DNA of 64,000 nucleotides from Shinella sp. PSBB067 (GCF_016839145.1 NZ_CP069303.1:2046001-2110000), one strand, 5' to 3'. Positions 1 through 8,804 are shown, counted from the stretch's first letter. Notes: generated by a model from the letters alone, not told the origin. Numbers and translations are program-made.

Positions 1-362
1 TCGCGCACCCGCGCCGCGACGACCTTCCGGTCCGTCACGGGACCGACCGCCCGGTTCTCCAGGCCGAAGGCGATGTTCTGCGCGACGCTGAGATGGGGAA
101 AGAGCGCGAAATTCTGGAAGACGAAGCCGATGCCGCGCTCGTGCGGCGGCACGCCGTCGATGCGCCGGCCGGCAAAGAGGATTTCCCCGCCGTCGGGCTG
201 CTCGAAGCCGGCAATGACACGCAGCAGCGTCGTCTTGCCCGCGCCGCTCGGGCCGAGCAGCGAGATATAGGAATCGTCCGCAAGGGCGGCATCGATGCCG
301 GCAAGCGCCGGCACGCCGGCGAAGGCCTTGTGCACATTCTTCAGTTGGAGGACGGATGTCAC
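1..362 (-). CDS. ABC transporter ATP-binding protein, polyamine/iron type (partial, cut by window edge)
   Basis: Only the N-terminal part is present; the gene runs off the left edge. Reading the minus strand gives an ABC nucleotide-binding domain: a first strand VLQLKNVHKAF, Walker A LLGPSGAGKTTLL, a typical GFEQPDGGEI turn, then the Q-loop region FVFQNFALFPHLSV. The Q-loop spacing and the FALFPH signature are those of the PotA/FbpC importers (spermidine/putrescine, iron). It would energise uptake at the inner membrane. The start is uncertain: in-frame GTG codons lie at 362, 374 and 404, and no ATG is in frame close by. It is divergent from the GntR regulator, with two copies of an operator-like motif between them, so it is probably part of the operon that regulator controls. 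Confidence 0.85.
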   Translation of the reverse strand, partial: MTSVLQLKNVHKAFAGVPALAGIDAALADDSYISLLGPSGAGKTTLLRVIAGFEQPDGGEILFAGRRIDGVPPHERGIGFVFQNFALFPHLSVAQNIAFGLENRAVGPVTDRKVVAARVR

Positions 363-886
363 CTCTGTTCCCACCAGTTCCGCGCCGGGAACCCGTCCGC
401 GCACGGCTCCGCACCCCGCCGGCGCGATGCATCCGGACGCAGCAAGAAGCCTCGTTCACGCACCGTCAGATGCGCGCCGCAGCGATGTTCCTGGACATTA
501 TGTTTCGTTCCACATGCGGCACCTCTTCCGGATGCCTTGATTTCAAAACCATGCCATGAATGATTTTTGTATTCAATAGACTTTTTATATTTTTCCAGTC
601 CACGCCGATTTTAATCGTTTCGCGCGATCGCTTGCCGCCGAACACAGCGAGACACATTCAGCCGAACAATTACAATACCCTGGTAAATTCGCGCAAAATC
701 GCGGTTTCCGCCGGTGATTTCGGCGAATTCCATCGAAAACGCGACACGGCGCATCCACACAGGAGCAGGCCACCCCGGCGCAAAAGCCGATCGCCAATTT
801 CAAACTTTGTATTCAATAGTCATTTATGGCATTCTTTCCTTACGACAGAGAATGCGTCACAGTGCAGCCCTCCACGAAGGCGGAAC
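363..886. promoter_or_regulatory. Divergent control region with a 14-bp direct repeat (candidate GntR operators)
   Basis: About 520 bases without a gene between the ABC ATPase and the GntR regulator. The 14-mer TTTGTATTCAATAG occurs twice with no mismatch, at 566-579 and 806-819. Its core TTGTATTCAA is close to the TTGTATACAA-type palindromes bound by FCD-class GntR proteins. The right copy lies about 70 bases before the regulator start, the left copy about 200 bases before the ABC gene. The region is clearly more AT-rich than its flanks. The repeat is seen directly; the operator role is inference. Confidence 0.5.
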
Positions 887-1909
887 ATGACGGGACCCAT
901 GAAGGACGAGCAGGCAGCCATCGGCGCCCAGAAACGCTACGAAATCGCCGAGGACGTGCTGCGCAGCAACATCGAAGCGGGCACCCTGCCGCCCGGCCTC
1001 GTGCTGTTGGAAGGACCCATCGCCGAGATCCTGCAGATCTCGCGCGCGCCCGTGCAGCGCGCGCTGCAGACGCTGGAGGCGGAAGGGCTGGTGCACCGCT
1101 TCGCCGGGCGCGGCTTCCTGGTCGGCCGGCCGGGCACGGACATCGAGCCGAACCGCACCGACATCAAGGCGCTCGGCATGATCGTGCCGCGCCATGCCGA
1201 CGAGGCGCTGCAAAGCCGGTCCTCCTGGGAGCGGATCTACAACCAGGTCGAGGCGGATGTCGCCGGCTGCGTGGTCTTCGGCCGCTACCGGCTGGTGGAG
1301 ATGGAGCTCGCCAACCATTTCAACGTCAGCCGCACGGTGGTGCGGGACGTCCTGACGCGCCTGCGCGAGCGCGGGCTCGTGCGCAAGAACCAGAGCTCGC
1401 ACTGGATCGCCGGCCCCTTGACCGCGCAGACCGTGAAGGACCATTTCGTGCTGCGCAAGATGCTGGAGCCGCCGGCGATCCGGCTGGGGGCGCGGGCGGT
1501 GCGCCCGGCGCGGCTGGAGGCCCTCCTGCAGCGGCTGCGCGCGGCGGAGGAGACGAGCGCCGCGGGCTCCCTGCACGAAATCGAGCCGATACAGGCCGAA
1601 TTCATCGAGTGCTGCGTGCTGGCCGCCCCGAACGAGCGGCTGAAGGACCTCGTGCACAACAACCTGATGCCGGTGACGGCGACCGACCGGCTGCTGCGGC
1701 GCCTCGGCCTGCCGGGAGACCCCGCGATCATCACGGAACTGCGGCTGATTGCCGAACTCCTGCTGCGCGGGGCGACGGAGGCCGCCGTCTCCATGATGGA
1801 AACCCATCTCGAAGCCTGCCTCAACCGCACCATCGCCCAGATGAAGATCGTCGCGATCATACCGGGCCCCGGCGTCACCGCCGCCTATCTCACGCCCGTG
1901 CTGGACTGA
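887..1909 (+). CDS. GntR-family regulator with two winged-helix domains and an FCD domain
   Basis: Predicted 340 aa. The ATG at 887 follows an AAGGCGG ribosome site; an in-frame ATG at 899 is an alternative. Residues about 15-85 form a GntR winged helix (ISRAPVQRALQTLEAEGLV, then GRGFLVG). A second, full GntR-like winged helix follows at about 105-175 (NVSRTVVRDVLTRLRERGLV). The rest is a helical FCD ligand-binding domain with the usual R..LE..A....A pattern. Ordinary FCD regulators have one winged helix and are about 220-250 aa, so this is a duplicated-domain variant. It probably senses a small carboxylate or amino acid and controls the divergent ABC operon and itself. Confidence 0.88.
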   Translation: MTGPMKDEQAAIGAQKRYEIAEDVLRSNIEAGTLPPGLVLLEGPIAEILQISRAPVQRALQTLEAEGLVHRFAGRGFLVGRPGTDIEPNRTDIKALGMIVPRHADEALQSRSSWERIYNQVEADVAGCVVFGRYRLVEMELANHFNVSRTVVRDVLTRLRERGLVRKNQSSHWIAGPLTAQTVKDHFVLRKMLEPPAIRLGARAVRPARLEALLQRLRAAEETSAAGSLHEIEPIQAEFIECCVLAAPNERLKDLVHNNLMPVTATDRLLRRLGLPGDPAIITELRLIAELLLRGATEAAVSMMETHLEACLNRTIAQMKIVAIIPGPGVTAAYLTPVLD

Positions 1910-1967
1910 CCCGCCGCGGGGCGGGCCTCGTCTCGGTCGGAATGCGGCGGCGGCCGTTTGCATCGCC

Positions 1968-2945
1968 CTACCCCCGTCCGAGCGCTTCGCGGAGGCGGAC
2001 AAGCGCGGCCTTGCGCTCCCTGCGCGCCGCCAGCGCCTCTTCCATCGTCACCTTGACGAAGCGGGTGGGCGTGTGCGGCTGGAGCTGGCCGATCAGGTCC
2101 ATGTCGGCGGAGATCACCGTGCCGACCATGAAATATCCGCCGCCGGACACGGCATCCCGGTGCAGGATGATCGGCTCCGTGCCGCCCGGCACCTGGATCG
2201 AGCCGTAGGGATAGCAGCTATCGACGATGTTCGAAGGATCGGAACCGGCGCCGAAGGGCTGCTCGCGTGCGACGAAGTCGAGCTTGCGGCCGCCCTTGAA
2301 GCGATAGCCCATCCGATCCGCCTCGTTGGCGACCTTCCATTCGTCGGCGAAGAAGTTCTCCTGCGATTGGGGCGTCACCCGATGCCAGTAGAGGCCGGGC
2401 AGCACGCGCAGTTCAGCCGGCATGCCGGGCTTTCGGCGCATCGCCTCGGGAACGGTCCTGCCCTCGCCGTCAAGGCTCCCCGCGCCGACCGGCAGTTCAT
2501 CGCCCGCCGCGAGCGGACGCCCCTTGTAGCCGCCGAGCGCGCCGATCGGATAGGTCGAGCGGCTGCCGAGCGCTTCGGGCACGTCGATGCCGCCGGAAAC
2601 GGCAATCGAGATGCGGGCGCCGGATTTCAGGAAGTCGAAGGTCAGCGTCTGCCCTGCCTTGACCTTGAAGGCGGTCCAGCCGGGTTGCGGGACGCCGTCC
2701 ACCTTGGCCGGCATGTCGGCACCGGTGACGGCCACCAACGCGTCCCCGGTGAATTCGAGCTTCGGGCCGATGAAGACGGCTTCGAGGCCGGCGGCTCCCT
2801 CGTCGTTGCCGACGAGCAGGTTGGCCGCGCGCATGGCGAAGCGGTCCATCGCGCCGCCGACGGGGATGCCGAGATGGAAATAGCCGGGCCGGCCGAGATC
2901 CTGGACGGTGGTCGCAAGACCGTGGTGGAGAACCTTAATGGCCAT
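1968..2945 (-). CDS. pxpC: 5-oxoprolinase subunit C / KipA-type biotin-dependent carboxyltransferase-family protein
   Basis: 325 aa. The N-terminus ATTVQDLGRPGYFHLGIP followed by GGAMDRFAMRAANLLVGN is the hallmark of the KipA/PxpC family (the carboxyltransferase half related to urea amidolyase and allophanate hydrolase subunit 2). With PxpA and PxpB this subunit makes up the widespread bacterial ATP-dependent 5-oxoprolinase, which opens 5-oxo-L-proline to glutamate. The start overlaps the end of pxpB by 11 bases, implying translational coupling. It is the last gene of a five-gene minus-strand operon. The presence of a biotin carrier and a biotin carboxylase in the same operon fits the family name, but which substrate is acted on cannot be read from sequence. 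Confidence 0.9.
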   Translation of the reverse strand: MAIKVLHHGLATTVQDLGRPGYFHLGIPVGGAMDRFAMRAANLLVGNDEGAAGLEAVFIGPKLEFTGDALVAVTGADMPAKVDGVPQPGWTAFKVKAGQTLTFDFLKSGARISIAVSGGIDVPEALGSRSTYPIGALGGYKGRPLAAGDELPVGAGSLDGEGRTVPEAMRRKPGMPAELRVLPGLYWHRVTPQSQENFFADEWKVANEADRMGYRFKGGRKLDFVAREQPFGAGSDPSNIVDSCYPYGSIQVPGGTEPIILHRDAVSGGGYFMVGTVISADMDLIGQLQPHTPTRFVKVTMEEALAARRERKAALVRLREALGRG

Positions 2946-3810
2946 TGAGCGTGCCCTCCAGCTTGGCGTTGGTGCCGTCGATGTCCTTCTGGAATTCGCG
3001 CAGGTCGAAGCTCACCTCGCGGATCGGCGGCGCGAAGCGTCCCCTGTCGACGTCCTCGACCGCCTGGTCGTAGGCGTCACGGTCGATGGGCTTGAACTTC
3101 ACGATGTCGCCGGGACGGAAGAACACCATGAAGTCGCGCAGATAGCTCGTCGTCTGCGTGGGATCGAAGATCGGCATGGGCGTGATGCCGAACATCTGGT
3201 AGCCGCCGGCACCGCGCACGGAATAGATGCAGCCGAAGCAGCCGCCATGGCCGACCGTCAGCTTCGGCGTGTCGGTGCGCGGCCGCAGGTATTTCGGCAC
3301 CTGGATCTGCCGCTGGCGCTCGACCATCTGGTACATGAAGGGCAGGCCCGCGACGAAGCCGACCATCGAGACGAACCAGGGCGAACCGGAATGGGCGCCG
3401 ACGAAATCCTCGACCGAGCCGTAGTCGTTGATGCGGGCGGCATAATCGAGGTCGGTGCCGGACGGGTCCTGATGGCGCTCGCGGAAGCGCATCAGCGTCT
3501 CGTGCGTCCAGGGATCGTTGTAGAAGACCGGGATTTCGACGATGCGGGTCTTGAGGACCGGCTCCGCCTTGGCGGCCGCCCCCTCGATCGCCTTGACTTC
3601 CTTCAGGATGTCGTCGGGATGGATGACGTCAGGATCGAATTTGATCTGGAACGAGGCATTGGCCGGGCAGATCTCCGTGACGCCCCTTATGCCGCTCTCC
3701 CTCACGCCCCTGGCCATGGAAAGGCTGGTGAAGAAGGCTTCGAGCGACATTTCCTCGCTGCATTCGACGAAGAGGTGCTCGTCGCCTCCGAATGTGTATC
3801 TGGTCGTCAT
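2935..3810 (-). CDS. pxpB: 5-oxoprolinase subunit B / KipI-type allophanate hydrolase subunit 1 family
   Basis: 291 aa, started by an ATG with GGAGGTT upstream; its start overlaps the accC-like stop as TGATG. The mid-section GVTEICPANASFQIKFDP and the cyclophilin-like C-terminal half with VGHGGCFGCIYSVRGAGGYQ and GITPMPIFDP are typical of the KipI/PxpB family (allophanate hydrolase subunit 1). It pairs with PxpC. The protein is somewhat longer than the ~220 aa E. coli form because of extra N-terminal residues. It is in the pxpA-BCCP-BC-pxpB-pxpC operon, all genes overlapping or within 24 bases of each other. Confidence 0.88.
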   Translation of the reverse strand: MTTRYTFGGDEHLFVECSEEMSLEAFFTSLSMARGVRESGIRGVTEICPANASFQIKFDPDVIHPDDILKEVKAIEGAAAKAEPVLKTRIVEIPVFYNDPWTHETLMRFRERHQDPSGTDLDYAARINDYGSVEDFVGAHSGSPWFVSMVGFVAGLPFMYQMVERQRQIQVPKYLRPRTDTPKLTVGHGGCFGCIYSVRGAGGYQMFGITPMPIFDPTQTTSYLRDFMVFFRPGDIVKFKPIDRDAYDQAVEDVDRGRFAPPIREVSFDLREFQKDIDGTNAKLEGTLNGH

Positions 3811-5195
3811 CAGGCAACCTCCGCGGTCGCGCCGGCTTTCGCGGCGAATTCGGTTTCAAGCCATTGTTCGAGGAAACGGGTGTCGAACGCGCCGCGCCTG
3901 ACGTTCTCGTCCTCGGCCAGCGCCAGATGGAGCGGAATGGTCGTCGCGATGCCCTCGATCGTCAGGCCGTCCAGCGCGCCCTTCAGCCGCGCCAGACAGG
4001 CCTCGCGCGTTCCGGCCCACACGATGAGCTTGCCGACGAGCGAATCGTAGAACGGCGGGATCGTGTAGCCCTCGTAGAGCATCGTGTCGAAGCGGATGCC
4101 CTCGCCTTGCGGCACGACGAGCCGGCTTATCGTGCCCGGCGCCGGCATGAACCCCTTGAAGGGATCCTCCGCATTGATGCGGCATTCGATGGCATGGCCT
4201 TCGGCGACGATATCCGCCTGGCGGATCGACAGCGGCGCGCCCCCGGCGACACGGATCATCTCCTCGACGAGATCGATGCCCGTGATCATCTCCGTGACGG
4301 GATGCTCGACCTGGATGCGGGTGTTCACCTCGATGAAGTAGAACTCCCGCGTCGCCTCGTCATAGAGATACTCGACCGTCCCGGCCCCGCGATAGCCGAC
4401 CTCGCGGGCGAGCGCCACGGCGCTATCGCAAAGCCGCGTGCGCACCTCGGCCGGCAGCAGGAAGGACGGCGCCTCCTCCCAGACCTTCTGGCGGCGGCGC
4501 TGCAGCGAGCATTCGCGCTCGAAGCAATGGACGAAGTTCTCGCCGTCGCCGAGGATCTGCACCTCGACATGGCGGGCCTTGGTGATGACCTTTTCGAGAT
4601 AGAGGCCGCCATCGCCGAAGGCCGCGAGCGCCTCGGCGGAGGCCTGCGGGAAATGGCGCTCCAGGTCGGCGAGGTCGGCGGCGATGCGGATACCGCGACC
4701 GCCGCCGCCTGCCGCCGCCTTGATCATGATCGGAAAGCCGGTCTTCGCCGCCACGGCCCTCGCCTCCTCGATCGTCGCAAGGCGTCCCGCGCTGCCCGGA
4801 ACGGTCGGCACGCCGGCCCTTGCGGCCACCTCGCGCGCCGCGACCTTGTCGCCGAGCAGGCGGATGGCGTCGCCCTTCGGGCCGATGAAGATCATGCCCG
4901 CCGCTTCCACGGCATCGGCGAAATCGGCATTCTCCGACAGGAAGCCGTAGCCGGGATGGACAGCATCGACCCCGGCCGCCTTCGCGGCATTCACCACCGC
5001 CTCAATGTTGAGATAGGATTTCCTCGGCGCTGGCGAGCCGATGTCGACGGCCTCGTCGGCAAGCCTCACCGCAAGCATGTCGGCATCGGCCGCGCTGTGG
5101 ACCTGCACGGTGCGGATGCCGAGCGCCTTCGCCGCCCTGATGATGCGCACCGCGATCTCGCCGCGGTTGGCAACGAGGAGCGAGCGGATGGTCAT
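3810..5195 (-). CDS. Biotin carboxylase (AccC-type) of the pxp operon
   Basis: 461 aa ATP-grasp biotin carboxylase. The N-terminus SLLVANRGEIAVRIIRAAK, the ATP-binding glycine loop [13 protein letters not shown], and the active-site stretch VNTRIQVEHPVTEMITGIDL are all intact. Length fits AccC (about 450 aa). It would use ATP and bicarbonate to carboxylate the biotin on a carrier protein. Its start overlaps the stop of the small carrier gene upstream (ATGA). Because it sits between pxp genes rather than beside accB of fatty-acid synthesis, it is probably a dedicated paralogue rather than the housekeeping accC. The symbol is left blank for that reason. Confidence 0.9.
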   Translation of the reverse strand: MTIRSLLVANRGEIAVRIIRAAKALGIRTVQVHSAADADMLAVRLADEAVDIGSPAPRKSYLNIEAVVNAAKAAGVDAVHPGYGFLSENADFADAVEAAGMIFIGPKGDAIRLLGDKVAAREVAARAGVPTVPGSAGRLATIEEARAVAAKTGFPIMIKAAAGGGGRGIRIAADLADLERHFPQASAEALAAFGDGGLYLEKVITKARHVEVQILGDGENFVHCFERECSLQRRRQKVWEEAPSFLLPAEVRTRLCDSAVALAREVGYRGAGTVEYLYDEATREFYFIEVNTRIQVEHPVTEMITGIDLVEEMIRVAGGAPLSIRQADIVAEGHAIECRINAEDPFKGFMPAPGTISRLVVPQGEGIRFDTMLYEGYTIPPFYDSLVGKLIVWAGTREACLARLKGALDGLTIEGIATTIPLHLALAEDENVRRGAFDTRFLEQWLETEFAAKAGATAEVA

Positions 5196-5434
5196 GCCTC
5201 CACCTCGGCGATGACCTGGCCCGCCATGACCGGCTCCTCGTTGTCGACGAGGAAGGTGATGTTGCGGCCGTCGACGCCCGCCGGCACTTCCTGGAAGGTC
5301 TTCATGACCTCGATGAGCCCGATCGCATCGCCGCTCGCCACCGCGTCGCCATCCGCCTTGAACGGCGGCACGTCCGGCGAGGAGGCCCGGTAGAAGGTGC
5401 CCGGCAGGGGCGATCTGATCTCGATCTTGCTCAT
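5192..5434 (-). CDS. Short biotin/lipoyl carrier protein (biotin carboxyl carrier domain only)
   Basis: 80 aa, just one lipoyl/biotinyl fold, whereas housekeeping AccB is about 150 aa with a long N-terminal segment. The modifiable lysine is in IEVMKTFQEV, with the usual pseudo-symmetry (ASGDAIGLIE ... GQVIAEVEA) around it. The ATG at 5434 is chosen because GGAGAG lies just upstream; an in-frame GTG at 5449 would sit over that ribosome site. It is 24 bases after pxpA and overlaps the biotin carboxylase. It likely passes carboxy-biotin from the carboxylase to the PxpB/PxpC-type carboxyltransferase. Confidence 0.88.
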   Translation of the reverse strand: MSKIEIRSPLPGTFYRASSPDVPPFKADGDAVASGDAIGLIEVMKTFQEVPAGVDGRNITFLVDNEEPVMAGQVIAEVEA

Positions 5435-5458
5435 GTTTTCTCTCTCCACTTTATAAGG

Positions 5459-6235
5459 TCAGCGCGCGGCCACGTCGGCGACCGGCGCGATGCGAATGCC
5501 CGCTCCCACCAGCGCCTCGCGCATCTGGCGCGCGATGTCGAAGGCGCCGAGCGTGTCGGAATGGAAGCAGATGGATTCGAAGTCGATGGCGATGTCGTTG
5601 CCCTTGACCGTGCGGACCCTGCCCTCCTTGCAGGCGCGCAGGACCTTGCGGGCGATGGCCGCCGGGTCGGGCCGGCCGGCATCGCGGGTAAAGACGATGG
5701 AACCGCTGTCGTCATAGTCGCGGTCGGCGTAGAATTCCCGCACGACCGGCTGGCCGGCCTCGCTCGCCGCGCGCCATGTGGCCGAGCCGCCCATGCAGAA
5801 GATGTAAGCGTTCGGCTCGACGGTGCGCATGTATTGCACGAAGATCTGCGACAGTTCCGGGTTGACCGCCATCTCCATGTAGAGCGCGCCGTGCGGCTTG
5901 ACGTGCTGCAGGCGCACGCCGTGGCGATGGGCGAATTCCCTGATGGCGCCGACCTGGTAGACGACGTCGTTGACCAGTTCCTTGGCGGTGCCGGCAATCT
6001 TGCGGCGGCCGAAGCCCTGCAGGTCGTTGTAGCCGGGATGGGCGCCGATGCCGACGCCGTGCTCGGCGGCGAGCCGCACGGTCTGGTCCATCAGGTTCGG
6101 ATCGCCGGCATGGAAACCGGCGGCGATGTTGGCCGAGCTGATCAGCGGCATGAGGGAAGCATCGTCGGTATCGCCGACGCGCCAGCGGCCGAAAGCCTCG
6201 CCCATGTCGCAGTTGATGTCGACGACCTCGCGCAC
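5459..6235 (-). CDS. pxpA: 5-oxoprolinase subunit A (LamB/YcsF family)
   Basis: 258 aa from a GTG at 6235, which has AGGGAAGAG upstream and gives the usual start [16 protein letters not shown]; a GTG at 6250 is an alternative. LamB/YcsF landmarks are present: [52 protein letters not shown], and a late ICFHSDT. These carry the Asp/His residues of the TIM-barrel active site. In the PxpABC complex this subunit is needed with B and C for ATP-dependent 5-oxoproline hydrolysis. First gene of the operon; divergent from the LysR regulator, with strong inverted repeats between them. Confidence 0.9.
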   Translation of the reverse strand: MREVVDINCDMGEAFGRWRVGDTDDASLMPLISSANIAAGFHAGDPNLMDQTVRLAAEHGVGIGAHPGYNDLQGFGRRKIAGTAKELVNDVVYQVGAIREFAHRHGVRLQHVKPHGALYMEMAVNPELSQIFVQYMRTVEPNAYIFCMGGSATWRAASEAGQPVVREFYADRDYDDSGSIVFTRDAGRPDPAAIARKVLRACKEGRVRTVKGNDIAIDFESICFHSDTLGAFDIARQMREALVGAGIRIAPVADVAAR

Positions 6236-6250
6236 TGTCTCTTCCCTCAC

Positions 6251-6491
6251 ATGCTTTTTCTCGACCCGGAAACGCTAGGCTGTTTGTTACCTTTTGAAAA
6301 ATTCTATTTTTCCATGTATCAATTCTGAAAATCAGAACGGATTGCCTCTTTTTGTTGCGTCGCAAAAATACGGCAAAACAATCGGATAGGCGGAAAATGC
6401 CCGGAACGCAGGGGTTTCCTGCCTAAGCTCGCATCGGCCATTCTGATTTTTCGATATACTGGCACGGAAAATCAGAAGGGAATCCACAGCC
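6251..6491. promoter_or_regulatory. pxp / LysR divergent promoter with TTCTGA...TCAGAA inverted repeats
   Basis: The 240 bases between pxpA and the LysR gene contain two inverted repeats built from the same words. At 6323-6337 the sequence is TTCTGAAAATCAGAA, a perfect 6-bp dyad around AAA. At 6441-6450 and 6468-6477, TTCTGATTTT and AAAATCAGAA form a perfect 10-bp dyad with a 17-base spacer. The second ends 15 bases before the LysR start codon, a position fitting autorepression. A related single word TTCTATTTTT is at 6302. These are the best operator candidates in the window. Confidence 0.65.
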
Positions 6492-7394
6492 TTGACGATC
6501 AGTCTCAGACAGATCCGCTACTTTGTCGCGACCGCCGAGCTCGGCCAGATCTCGCAGGCGGCCATCGACCTGTCCATCTCGCAGTCCGCCGTCACGACGG
6601 CGATCAAGGAGCTGGAGCGGACGGTCGGCGTCGGCCTCTTCCTGCGCACGCCGCACGGCATGGACCTGACCTCCGCAGGCCGGCAGTTCCTGTCCCATGC
6701 CTACGAGATCCTGAAGAAGGTCGACGAGGCGACGCATCTCAATGTCGTCAGCAGCGAGATCGAAGGCACGCTGACGGTCGCGGCCACCTACACGGTCATC
6801 GGCTACTTCCTGCCGCTGCATATCGAGCGGCTGCGCCGGCTCTTCCCGCGGCTCGAAATCCAGCTCTTCGAGCTCAACCGCGAATCCATCGAGGAAGGGC
6901 TTCTCAGCAACCGCTACGACATGTCGGTGCTGCTCACCTCCAACATCCTCAACCCGGCGCTGGTGACGGAAAAGGTGCTGAGCTCGACGCGGCGGCTCTG
7001 GCTGCCGGCGCAGCACCATCTTCTCCGGGCCGAAACGGTCGGGCTGAAGGACGTCGCCGAGGAGCCCTACATCATGCTGACGGTGGACGAGGCCGCCCAT
7101 TCCGCCCTCAAGTACTGGAGCGCCACGCCCTACCAGCCGCGCGTCATCCTGCGCACCTCGTCGGTGGAGGCGGTGCGCTCGCTCGTGGCGAACGGCCAGG
7201 GCGTGGCGATCCTCTCCGACATGGTGCACCGGCCCTGGTCTCTGGAGGGCCGGCGCATCGAGACGGTGAATATCAGCGACGCCGTACCCGCCATGGATGT
7301 CGGCCTCGCCTGGCGGCGGAACATGGAACTTACGCCGCCCATGCTCGCCTTCCGGTCCTATTTCCAGCAGGCCTTCCACCTGCCGGAACGCTGA
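6492..7394 (+). CDS. LysR-family transcriptional regulator, likely controls the pxp operon
   Basis: 300 aa. TTG start at 6492, preceded by AAGGGAAT; no in-frame ATG fits the conserved N-terminus. Residues 1-60 are the LysR winged helix (LRQIRYFVATAELGQISQAA, then SISQSAVTTAIKELE, and FLRTPHGMDLTSAG). Residues about 90-295 are the periplasmic-binding-like effector domain. Divergent from pxpA and end to end with the permease gene on the other strand (adjacent stop codons). By position and the shared operator repeats it most likely senses the substrate of the pxp pathway. Confidence 0.9.
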   Translation: MTISLRQIRYFVATAELGQISQAAIDLSISQSAVTTAIKELERTVGVGLFLRTPHGMDLTSAGRQFLSHAYEILKKVDEATHLNVVSSEIEGTLTVAATYTVIGYFLPLHIERLRRLFPRLEIQLFELNRESIEEGLLSNRYDMSVLLTSNILNPALVTEKVLSSTRRLWLPAQHHLLRAETVGLKDVAEEPYIMLTVDEAAHSALKYWSATPYQPRVILRTSSVEAVRSLVANGQGVAILSDMVHRPWSLEGRRIETVNISDAVPAMDVGLAWRRNMELTPPMLAFRSYFQQAFHLPER

Positions 7395-8750
7395 TCAGCC
7401 GGCCGCCAGGAACCAGGAGCGGCGTGCCTGCGTCAGGCCCGCGGCATAGATGCAGAAGGCGATGACGGCGGTTGCCGGCGCGGAGAGTTCCGCATAGCCG
7501 CCGCCCCAGACATGAAGCCAGATGCCGATGGCCGCGGCGACGAACCAGGCGCCGATGCCGAGCGGGTTGAAGGCGGGCACATGGCTGGAGCGGTATTCGA
7601 TGGTGCCGCCCACCAGCGCGCTGTACCGGTCGATCAGGATATGCGCCATGGCGACGGCCACCCAGGCGACGACGAAGATGCCCTGGTAGGCAAGCGCCGA
7701 GAGCAGATAGGCAAAGACATCCGCGAGCATCAGCACGTAGACGATCGCGCCGACCGCGACCGCCCAGCCGATCCGCCCGAAGGGCAGCTTGCCGAAGAGC
7801 TGCACCAGCGCTTCCATGTTGACGGCGGCGAGATAGTAGTTTGCCGTGTTGATGCGGGTCTGCGTGACCCAGACGAACAGCAGCCCCCAGATGCCCATCA
7901 GCTTCAGCAGCGCCAGGAGCACGCTGACCTCCGAAAGCGCGCCGAGATCCGGCACCGTGCCGATCATGAACATGCCGAAGAGCCCGCTCACCAGGAACGC
8001 CATGGCGTAGAAAGGCATGCCGAAATTGAACCAGGCGTGATAGCCCGCATCCTCCGTGCGGCCGAAGCGGGCATAGTCGAAGGTGAACATCATCAGCACC
8101 CAGATGCCCATGTAATAGACGAAGCAGGACCACCAGCCGCCGGCCGGCGCGCCGGCTTCCGGCCCGAGGTTCAGCCACTTGTCGCTGTAGCCGTATTCGC
8201 CGACGGCGAGAAAGACCGCGACGACGAGGCCGAGGATGTAGAACGGCAGCAGCACGCCGTTGAACTTGTCGAGCCAGGTCTGGATGCTGCCGAAGATCAG
8301 CGGCACGCTGTAGAGGACGACGATCAGCGCCGCGAGCGGATAGGAGATCGACGGCAGGATCGTGGTGATGCCGACGGCGATCACCGAACCCTCGAAGACG
8401 GCGTAGTAGATCGCCGTGGCGCAGAAGATGAGCGTCGCCAGCCCCGCCCCGACATTGCCGAACAGCACGCGCGAGAACAGCGCGACGGAAAGCCCGGTGC
8501 GGATGGCGAAGCGGCTGAGCACCGCATTGACGAGGCCGTAGACGACCACAGAGAGCACCATGCCGATGATGGCATTGCGCGTGCCGAAATTGAGCGCCAT
8601 CGCCGCGCCGACGACGATATAGAAGACGGCGCTGCACACCGCCCACCACGCCATGGTCAGTGCCCCCCGGGGCATGCGCGCCTGCGGCGGCACTGCCACG
8701 TTGGAGAAATCAGAAGTCTCGGCCTCCGCGGCCGATAGGTTGCCTGCCAT
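7395..8750 (-). CDS. NCS1-family permease (cytosine/purine/hydantoin type)
   Basis: 451 aa membrane protein, start supported by AAGGAGGGG. The N-terminal region MAWWAVCSAVFYIVVGAAMA followed by NFGTRNAIIGM and the pattern of about 12 hydrophobic helices fit the NCS1 nucleobase:cation symporter family (CodB, Mhp1 hydantoin transporter). It precedes nothing else on its strand except the HyuA gene, 54 bases upstream, so hyuB-hyuA-permease form one operon. This context favours uptake of a hydantoin or other cyclic amide rather than cytosine. Substrate is inference. Confidence 0.85.
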   Translation of the reverse strand: MAGNLSAAEAETSDFSNVAVPPQARMPRGALTMAWWAVCSAVFYIVVGAAMALNFGTRNAIIGMVLSVVVYGLVNAVLSRFAIRTGLSVALFSRVLFGNVGAGLATLIFCATAIYYAVFEGSVIAVGITTILPSISYPLAALIVVLYSVPLIFGSIQTWLDKFNGVLLPFYILGLVVAVFLAVGEYGYSDKWLNLGPEAGAPAGGWWSCFVYYMGIWVLMMFTFDYARFGRTEDAGYHAWFNFGMPFYAMAFLVSGLFGMFMIGTVPDLGALSEVSVLLALLKLMGIWGLLFVWVTQTRINTANYYLAAVNMEALVQLFGKLPFGRIGWAVAVGAIVYVLMLADVFAYLLSALAYQGIFVVAWVAVAMAHILIDRYSALVGGTIEYRSSHVPAFNPLGIGAWFVAAAIGIWLHVWGGGYAELSAPATAVIAFCIYAAGLTQARRSWFLAAG

Positions 8751-8804
8751 TGTAGTCCCCTCCTTGTTGCAGGTGGCCGCCCCGCCCGAAGGCGGGGCAG
8801 TCCG

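Noticed and set aside
857..2208. Long open frames on both strands over the GntR gene (381 and 460 aa)
   Set aside because: Arg/Ala/Pro/Gly-rich text typical of shadow frames in high-GC DNA; the GntR frame explains the region.
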